A DNA stretch of 64,000 bases. Source: Anaerolineaceae bacterium (GTDB lineage: Bacteria > Chloroflexota > Anaerolineae > Anaerolineales > Anaerolineaceae). Where the stretch lies: contig JAFGLU010000132.1 in assembly GCA_016927865.1 (NCBI GenBank), positions 18,022-82,021 of the forward strand. The letters are read 5' to 3'. Within the stretch, counting starts at the first letter, position 1; each line of letters opens with the position of its first letter. A program made the translations under genes and the position numbers. A model generated the notes under the pieces. That model was not told the origin of the DNA. It was given only the letters and a program-made list of their open reading frames with translations, and did not search any database. Below, piece after piece: positions 8,172 through 16,500 of the stretch.

Positions 8172-9697
8172 TCTTGGTCGGTCGGCGAATCAAAGCTTTG
8201 ATCAGGAAGCAAGGGATAATCAAGACCAAAATAATGGCTGAACAGCAGCCGAAATGTATTCACTGGCGTTACCCCATCGGGATGCAGATCAGGCGCACCA
8301 GGAAAATAGAACGCATTAAAAATTCGAACACGTTCAGGTGTTTTTAGGAACCCATGATCGCCCTGCAAAATAATAATAGGGGGAGTTTCTGATTGCTCAA
8401 GTATTTTCTTTACAATAGCCAGGATGCGTGTGTTGGTGTATTGCAACGATTGTAGGTAACTCTCCACATCCTCTTCACCACCTGCGCGTAGGGAGCCGTC
8501 CGCATTAAAAACAAACGGTGCATGCGCTGGAAAGATGTGGGCATATACAAATTTCTTTCCTGGTAAAGACGGAATGGTCTCCAGCTTTTCAAACGCAAAT
8601 AAGTTATTGCGGTATTCACGATACTCACGTCCTAAAAAGAAACTGCTTTTGGGATTTATGTAGTTAAAAACGTTTAATACAGGCGCAGGAAAATTCTCAA
8701 GACGACTTCCGGCAGAATCCAACCAATCCATCAAGGGAAGCATCAATGTGGTCCGGAGAAACAAATATTGGAAGTTAATAGCTTCCTGACGCTCAAAAAT
8801 ACTGACTGTTGTTTCAGGGTCCAGATATACATCGCTGTCGGTAATATTCAACCAGGGATAAACGGTTCGGAACGTCACCAGTTTATAACCCAACTCTGAA
8901 AACTGCCGGCGAACGCGACTATTCTTTATGAGATCAGCAAGATCCTCGATTTCAATCGAGTCTGGAGCCGTGTAAATCGGTACGCCCAAAGCATCCAGAT
9001 ATTCCATGTTTAAAGTAGAAGGCATGGAAGTCTGCGTATTATCATAATTTCCCTGAGCACATGGATCGACATCAAAACCAAGATCGGTTAAAGACTGAAT
9101 GAACGCACTATTATCAAAACCCATATCATTCAGTTGATCTTCCCGCGCATAACTATCAATCAAAATATAATATACATCTGGACTTGCTTCCGAAGATTTT
9201 TCAACGATGGTTTCCACCGGGTCCTCTTGAGCAGAAATCTTCAGATGGGTCATGGAATTCCATAGAATTAGTGCACTCGGAACGAGGACCAGAAAGCCCG
9301 CCCCAACCAATAAGCCAGTGTGAAGTAACTCTGGTATGCGGCGTGAGCGGATAATCAGAAACAGGCCAGCCGCAAGGAATAACCCCCAAATCAGCAATAA
9401 TGACCGGTATCGAAGCGCCTCGGCCCCTCCCAACAACTGGTATGCATGACCAAAGGTGAAGAATAGAAACGAGATCAAACTACTACTAGCCGTAGCCTTA
9501 CCCGGCTCACGAAAAACCAATTTGTTCAGCCCTAGCACAATAACCAGAAATCCAGCCGAAAACAATAAAGAACGCAAAATTGCGAAAGCGGGAATTTGTC
9601 CAAGATTGGCAGACCATAAAGCAACAAGAGGATATAAAACAAATAATAACGGGTGCATCAAAAGAAAATTGGTCTGTTTTGATGGTGTTTGCGGCAT
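8132..9697 (-). CDS. Membrane-anchored sulfatase/phosphoethanolamine-transferase-like enzyme
   Basis: The 521-residue protein has about five membrane segments (near 12-30, 37-60, 72-90, 98-116 and 124-146). An extracytoplasmic alkaline-phosphatase/sulfatase-fold domain follows. Metal and catalytic motifs seen are DVYYILIDSYARED (about 174-187), NYDNTQTSMPSTLNM with the likely Thr/Ser nucleophile region, and the late QGDHGF. Relatives act on lipoteichoic acid, lipopolysaccharide or capsule lipids, transferring or hydrolysing phospho-head groups or sulfate. The DNA is visibly AT-richer than the surrounding synthase genes, which suggests separate acquisition. It is co-directional with the megasynthase and phosphopantetheinyl transferase, 101 bp downstream of the latter, so it may modify the head group of the lipid product. 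That link is inference. Confidence 0.75.
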   Translation of the reverse strand: MPQTPSKQTNFLLMHPLLFVLYPLVALWSANLGQIPAFAILRSLLFSAGFLVIVLGLNKLVFREPGKATASSSLISFLFFTFGHAYQLLGGAEALRYRSLLLIWGLFLAAGLFLIIRSRRIPELLHTGLLVGAGFLVLVPSALILWNSMTHLKISAQEDPVETIVEKSSEASPDVYYILIDSYAREDQLNDMGFDNSAFIQSLTDLGFDVDPCAQGNYDNTQTSMPSTLNMEYLDALGVPIYTAPDSIEIEDLADLIKNSRVRRQFSELGYKLVTFRTVYPWLNITDSDVYLDPETTVSIFERQEAINFQYLFLRTTLMLPLMDWLDSAGSRLENFPAPVLNVFNYINPKSSFFLGREYREYRNNLFAFEKLETIPSLPGKKFVYAHIFPAHAPFVFNADGSLRAGGEEDVESYLQSLQYTNTRILAIVKKILEQSETPPIIILQGDHGFLKTPERVRIFNAFYFPGAPDLHPDGVTPVNTFRLLFSHYFGLDYPLLPDQSFDSPTDQDYIFNPVAPSCVR

Positions 9698-9798
9698 GCC
9701 TTTGATCCTATCTATATTTTAAGCCCCCATTATAACAGCAGGCGTATCGGCATCACAAATAGATTACAGGTGCTATTTGGGCTTTGCCGGATAAGTCT

Positions 9799-10548
9799 CT
9801 AATTCTTCAACACCGCCATTGTCAACAAATACCCTCCATCGCTCCGCCAGCCAACCCAGCAATCCCCCTTGAGCAAACCACTCCGCACATCCAACCGTCT
9901 CCATCCATCCAATTCACCTTCTCCTGGTAGGGCCTCAATTTCTCTTGTGTCTACGCGCAACCCCGTACGCAGCGACTTGAGAACCGCCTCTTTCGCACTC
10001 CACACCAAATACGGCCAGCCTATTCCCTGCCCTTCGCACAGCCCCCATTCAGCTTCCGTCAGGTAATCCACCATCCAGGCCGGGTTGGCTTCGCCCACCA
10101 ACTCCAAGTCCACTCCAACCTGCATTCCGAGCACATCTGCCCAGGCAGCCGTTGCTCGGTCCCCTCGGTGACTAATCGACAAACAACCCGGCACGCGCTC
10201 TCCTGCTCGCCAGACCACCGGCGCGCCGCCCGCTTCCGGCTCAATGCTCAACTCGCGTGGCGCGCAGCCCAACTGCACCGTAAGTAGCTTTTTGGCCGTC
10301 CAGCGCCCCATCAACCACTCCCGCCGCCGCTTCTCAAAACGCAGCCCTGCTAAAATTTTCAGTTCGTTTTCCGAAAGAAACGCTATCCCATCTTCTGCTT
10401 CTGCTCCCTCTCCCACCGGGAGAGGGCCGGGGTGAGGGCGCTGCTTCAGCGCTCTGACGAAAGCAGGGTGAGGCCAAGCGCTCAAGGCCGGGGAAAATTC
10501 CCCGGCCTCAAACGACTCACACAGCCAAGAAACCGGCAACTGGCTCAT
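9799..10548 (-). CDS. Sfp-type 4'-phosphopantetheinyl transferase
   Basis: Sfp-type enzymes attach the phosphopantetheine arm of coenzyme A to carrier proteins. The 249-residue protein shows SISHRGDRATAAWA, VGVDLELV (Mg-binding Asp and Glu) and WSAKEAVLK, the three signature blocks in the right order. Its ATG overlaps the stop of the megasynthase by 4 bp, strongly implying translational coupling and a dedicated partner. The N-terminal region (about 35-52) contains RPHPGPLPVGEGAE, encoded by a widespread palindromic repeat inserted in frame at 10406-10440. This stretch lies outside the catalytic motifs and is probably tolerated as a loop. Confidence 0.9.
   Translation of the reverse strand: MSQLPVSWLCESFEAGEFSPALSAWPHPAFVRALKQRPHPGPLPVGEGAEAEDGIAFLSENELKILAGLRFEKRRREWLMGRWTAKKLLTVQLGCAPRELSIEPEAGGAPVVWRAGERVPGCLSISHRGDRATAAWADVLGMQVGVDLELVGEANPAWMVDYLTEAEWGLCEGQGIGWPYLVWSAKEAVLKSLRTGLRVDTREIEALPGEGELDGWRRLDVRSGLLKGDCWVGWRSDGGYLLTMAVLKN
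10406..10440. repeat. Palindromic repeat inside the phosphopantetheinyl transferase gene
   Basis: CCCTCTCCC (10406-10414) pairs with GGGAGAGGG (10418-10426) around ACC and is followed by CCGGGGTGAGGG. I recognise this as a dispersed element seen in many bacterial genomes that often encodes PHPGPLPVGEG when it falls within genes. Here it keeps the frame open. Confidence 0.8.
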
Positions 10549-13500
10549 TCGCCCCCTACCACATCCTTCAACGGCTTGAGCAGGTCTGCCTCCATTGAAT
10601 AGTTCAACGCCGAGGTGCGGTAATCCTCCAACTCCAGGAACAGTTGACCGTTCCCGTCCACCACCCGCGCCGTGAAAGACAGGCCGCTTTCCCCCTCCAC
10701 CGGCGCAACCTCGGCAAAGATCGGCGCGCCGTTCTTGCCTGCCTCATATAACTTGATCTCGCGGATCGACTGCGGCAGGGCCAGCGCTCCTGTGCGCCCA
10801 ATCTCCCACACGCCCGCGGTCTGCAAGCACAGCTCAATCAACACTGGGGTGATCGGCGAGCTTTCTCCGTTCATGATGGGCGGCAGGTTCGCCTGGAGCT
10901 TACCCAAAACCCGCCCATCCACCATCTGCACCCCCTCCAGCACCTGGAAGGCTGGACCGTGGAAGTACAATTTGTAGATATCTTCCGCCGAAATGGTCCG
11001 CCCTCCGTTCCAATGCGGCGGTTTGACCTTCGACACGCTCAGCCCCACTCCCACCGGGCACAAATTCACCTTCCCACTGAAGTGCAGCAGCTTTTCATCT
11101 TTCTTGACCTTTGAAACCGAGGTCGATTCGAGTGTCACATACACAACCAACCCGCTTGCCTCGCGCACGCCCTGTGCCTTCCAGGTGATTTGCCGCTTCT
11201 GGTCGCGGTAAAACTTGAACGGCGCCAGGAATTGTATGTCCTCCAGGCCGGTCACCAGGAAACTACCCCGCTCTGAAGCCAACACCGAGGCAATATGCCG
11301 CGCCGCCACAGAGAACCCTTCGATGCCCATCACGCCCGGAAGCAGCGGGATTCCGTTCATGGCGTGATCCTTTAAGAACGGCTCCGCTTGCGGGTCCAAC
11401 TCGGCTTCCAGCAGCACACCCGTTTGCAAATCTACCCGTGACACCCGGCTAAACATCGTATGGATGGGCTCCCCCGATGTTAATGCCCGATTGGCCGCTT
11501 CCACGTCCAACCCGCCATCCGGATGCCGGTTGCCTTCCAACAAACCCAGGCTTCCCGCCAACAGGATTTCACCGCCTTGCGTCCCGCGCAGCAGTTCCCG
11601 GCGCACCAATCCCGCCCCTGTTTCCGGTTGCAGCATCTCGATCCCGGCCCGCTTCATCAACTCTGGAATGAAGCCCCGGCTGGCCATGCCCACCTCGGCC
11701 CATGCGCCCCAGTCCACCGTCAGCGCCTTCAACTGCGGGTAATCCTTCGGCAGGGCCGCCGCCAGCTTGCCCAACAGGTCGTTGGCTGCGCTGTAATCGG
11801 TCTGCCCGGTGTTGCCAAAACGTCCCGCCACCGAAGAGAACATCACCACGGCCCGCGGCAGCTTGCCTGCCGCTTCCAATGCCTTGAACACATGGAAGAA
11901 CCCCATCGCCTTCACACCGACCGTCTGGCGGAATTCCTCCACAGGCTTGTTGTCCAGTTTGCGGCTGCGCTCCGAACCGGCAGCGTGGATGAACACGTCC
12001 ACCCTTTCCTCGCCAATCTCGGCAATCGCCCCAATCACCGAAGCGGCATCAGTCACGTCACAAACCAAATACACCGCTCTTCCACCGGCCGTTTCAACAG
12101 CGTTGATCGTATCCAGGGTCGCCGCGGCGCGTTCCAATGCCGCCACCCGTTGATCCACCTGCGCCGGGGTCGGTTTTCCACCTTCCTGAAGCAGCCGGGC
12201 CATCAACTCCTTCTTGAAAGCGTTCTTATCCGCCTTCAAGCGAACCAAATCCGCCGAATTTCGCTCCGGCAAAGGCGTACGGCTGAGCAAATAGAATTTG
12301 CCCCGCGTTGCCCGAGCCAGATCCACCAAAATCGGCCCGGTGATCCCGCCCGACCCGCCGCTAACCACAAACACACTGCCTTCTGGCAATTCAAAGTGTC
12401 CTTCGTCAGCAGGCCGCTCCGCCAACGCAAGGGTGAAGCGCAAATCACCGTCCCACCCTACTTCCACCGCACCGGGGTCGTTCAGTGTCTCGCGCAGCAG
12501 CAGCCCCGCCAAATCGCCATCAGGCATCTGCGGGTTGAAATCCACCACCTTGACCAGCGTTCCCGGCCGTTCCCAGGCCAGCGCCTTGGCAAACCCACTC
12601 ACCAATCCGCCCAGCGGTGCGCTTGCGCCATCCGGACCGCAGCCGTGCAGCCCGCCCATGCGTGTGGCACACACCAGGAAAGGCTCGCCCTGAACAGCGC
12701 GCATCACCGTGTATAGACCTTCAGCCCGCCGGGAAACTTCCCGCTGCCAGCTTTCCGCATCCATCTCGGCTAACTTCGCCTCAACATCCAGCCCCACCAG
12801 GAAGTACACTCCTTGAACCTGGCTTTCCGCCTGGAATGCTGCAACCTTCTCAGCCGCCTGGGTGCTGTTTTCGCCATCCACCGTCAGCACCTGTGCTTTG
12901 CGCCCGCGCAGTCGCCGCGCCAACCCACTCGCCACCTTGCCTCGGTCCGCCACGATCACCACACGGCTGCTCTCGCCCAGCGTGACCCCCGTGGGTACGC
13001 ACAAGTCCAGTTTCGGACGCAGAATGGGTACGGGCACACGGCGTGCAATGGCCTGCCCCGCCTCAGCCTCCACCGCAGTGGGAATATCCTCAACCACCGG
13101 CTGCGCTTCTGCCTGCTTAGCTGCCAGCGCTTCGCCCATGAACTGCACCACTTTCGTCAGGGTGTTGTAATCCGAAAGGCGCAAATCCTCTCGGCGGGGA
13201 ATGTCGTAGTGGGTACGGATGGTGGCAAACAACTCGGCTTGTTTGACCGTGTCGATACCCAAATCCGCTTCCAGATCCAGTTCCATGTCCAGCATTTCCA
13301 CCGGGTAGCCGGTTTTCTCGCTTACCACTTCCAGCACGTAGGCTTTGATTGCATCGCCATCCGCTCCGGCTAACGACTCCATCGGAACCGGAGCTTCTGC
13401 CGCCTGTGTAGCCACAGCCTCACCCAACTCAACCACCGGTTCGCTCGCGGCTGCCGGTTGCGCACCACCCAGCGCTTCGCGCATGAACTGCACCACCTTG

Positions 13501-16500
13501 GTCAAGGTATTGTAGTCTGACAGGCGCAAGTCCTCCCGCCGGGGAATGTCGTAATGGGTGCGGATGGTGGCGAACAGCTCGGCCTGCTTAACCGTGTCGA
13601 TGCCCAGGTCCGCCTCCAAATCCAGCTCCATGTCCAGCATCTCGATCGGGTAGCCGGTCTTCTCACTGACCACATCCAGCACATAAGCTTTGATTGCGTC
13701 GCTATCCGCTTCGTTGAATGATCCTGACGAGACACCTTCTGCAAGAGTCTCTTGTAGAGGTACAACTACCGGCTCCCCACCCTCTATCGCCGATCTATTC
13801 ACGGCAGCCGGTTGCACAGACCCCAACGCTTCACGCATGAACTGAACTACCTTGGTCAGGGTATTGTAATCCGAGAGGCGCAAGTCCTCCCGCCGGGGAA
13901 TGTCGTAATGGGTGCGGATGGTAGCAAACAACTCGGCCTGCTTAACCGTGTCGATGCCCAGGTCCGCCTCCAAATCCAGCTCCATGTCCAGCATCTCCAC
14001 CGGATAGCCGGTCTTCTCACTGACAACTTCCAGAACATAAGCCTTGATCGCGTCGCTATCGGTCGCAACGGTTGTTCTGGTCGAAACCTGAACGGCAACA
14101 GCTTCTTGCGCAGGCTCAACGGCTGACTCGACCGCCGCGGGGGTCTCAACCGAGACCCACATCGTCGGCCCCTGCCCGTATTGCCATTTCGACTTCGCCG
14201 GGGCTTTCTGCGGCGCGCTGGTGTGCTTCACTCGCAGCGTGCGCTGTACTGTTTCCAGTTCGGGCGCCACGTAACCGCACACCTCCGCCAGCCAGCGCAG
14301 GTGTTTAGGCTGATCGATCCGCTCACCCACGCCCGGCACGCGCCGCATCAAGGTCAGGGCAATCTGCGAGCCAAAGCCCGCCCCCAGCCGCAGCGCGTAC
14401 TGAACATCATACTGCCCACCCAGCGACAGGTTCAAATCTCCCAATTCCGGGTCCGGTTCAAACCCGTCGTGGATGTTGGCAATCGGCGGCACCTGCTGGT
14501 TCTCCAGCGCCTTCACCGCCAGCACATCCTCCACCCCCACGCCCATCGCATGGCCCGTGTACCCCTTGGTATTGGCAATCACCACCCGGTTGGCCTGTTC
14601 GCCAAACACCTGCCGCAGCGCGCGGATCTCCGCCGAAGCGCTTCCGCCCCGCGCCGGGGTATAGGTCTCGTGCGAGACAAACACCGTCTGTGCCGCCATC
14701 CGGCTTCGGTCCAGGCCAAAGCGCTCTTCGGCTGTGCGCACCAGGCGCTCCATCACCTCGCCAACGTGTTGCGTGTCCAGGCGCGTGCCGTGGAACGCGC
14801 TGTTGGCAATCTGTGTAGACAGCACTTCGCAAATCGGGCGTGCGCCTCGTTCGGCAGCAGCATCCGCCGCCTCCACCACCAGCGCGGCCCCGCCCATGCC
14901 CATGATCATGCCGTTGCGCCGCCGGTCAAACGGCAGCACCGCCATGCGCACATCCCCTTCCACGGTCGCCGCCCCGCTGGCCAGCATCCCCGTGCCAATC
15001 CAATTGGCCAGTGCCCCGCCGGTCACGTCGTCTCCCGCCACCACGATCACCCGCCGGCAGCGCCCCGACCGGATCCAATCTTCCGCCACCGCCAGTGCAT
15101 GTGTTGTCGTCGCACAAGCCGCGTTGACGTGGGTGTTCGGCCCGCGCGCACCAATGTACTCGGCAAACTGAGAATGCCCCATTGCCAGCACCCGGAAGAC
15201 AAACTTACGGTCGAATTGGTAGTTCAAAGCAATCAACTGCGCTTCCAACTCGCCGATTCGCTTTTCAAGGGCAGCACGTAAATCATTTTGCCCCTCGGGG
15301 ACCAATGCCAGCACGCCGCGCAGTTCGTTCAGTTGGCCCGCCAGTTTCTCATGCTCTCCAAATCGCCCGGTCTCCTCGGCCATTTCATCCAGTCCAGGGA
15401 ATGCCGAGCCAAATATCACGCCCGTCTCGTCCTGCAGTGACTCGGGCAGCTTCCACCGCTCCGGCAGGAAGGTGCCCTTGCTGGTCTGGCGGTAAGCCAT
15501 AACCAGCGGAATGCCCGCGTCCCGCAGCGCCTCGATCCCTGCTGCGATGGCCAATTGGGTGGAAATATCAAAAGCCTCCACCCGCTCGGCCGGCACGCCG
15601 AACTCCTCGACCAGATCAAACGCTCCCCGCTGTCCGCCCAGCTTAACAGCCTGGTCGGCCTGATCGAGCACTTCCATCACCGCGCCCGCCTCGCTCTTCA
15701 CCAGCCGCGTCACGCGCTTATCGATCATCCGCTGGCGCAGTTCGTCCGGCATGGCTTCAATCCGGTTTTCGCCGCGCAGTAAATCACGGATATTGTCATC
15801 ATTGAACACATGCTTGCTGCGCCCCGGCAGTCCCAGCCCCGCGCCAGTCACCACCACCGATCCGGTCAGTGGCAGCTTACCCTCGTTCTCTATCTGTGCA
15901 GTCTTCGGCGCATCCTGCACTGACACCACCTGGGTCACAACAGGCTGTGGGGCCGCGACAACTGGAGTCGCTTCAGGCTCAACCACCGCGGGTTCTTTCT
16001 GCCCCAACGCCTCGCACATGAACTGCACCACCTTGGTCAGGTTGTTGTAATCCGACAGGCGCAAATCCTCCCGCCGGGGAAGTTCATAATGAGTGCGGAT
16101 GGTAGCAAACAACTCGGCCTGTTTGACCGTGTCGATCCCCAAATCGGCTTCCAAATCCAGTTCCATGTCCAGCATTTCCACCGGGTAACCAGTCTTTTCG
16201 CTGACCACTTCCAGCACGTACTGCTTCACTTTCTCCCCGTCCACCGCGGCGCGCTGCACAGGCTGTTGGTTTGCAGCCTGTTTGGGTTGGGGGTTCCCGC
16301 CCACTCCCGCCGCATACAGCCCGCACAAAGCCTCGTTGAAGCTCACCACCGCCCCCTTGCGCGGGTGGTTGGTCGCCAGAATGGTCACATCCCGCTTTTC
16401 TTTCAGGCAGTCAGTCGCCAATGCGTTCATCACCCGCTTGGGGCCGCACTCCACGAACACCCGCGCCCCTTCGCGGTACAGCGTGTCCACGCCCTTGATG

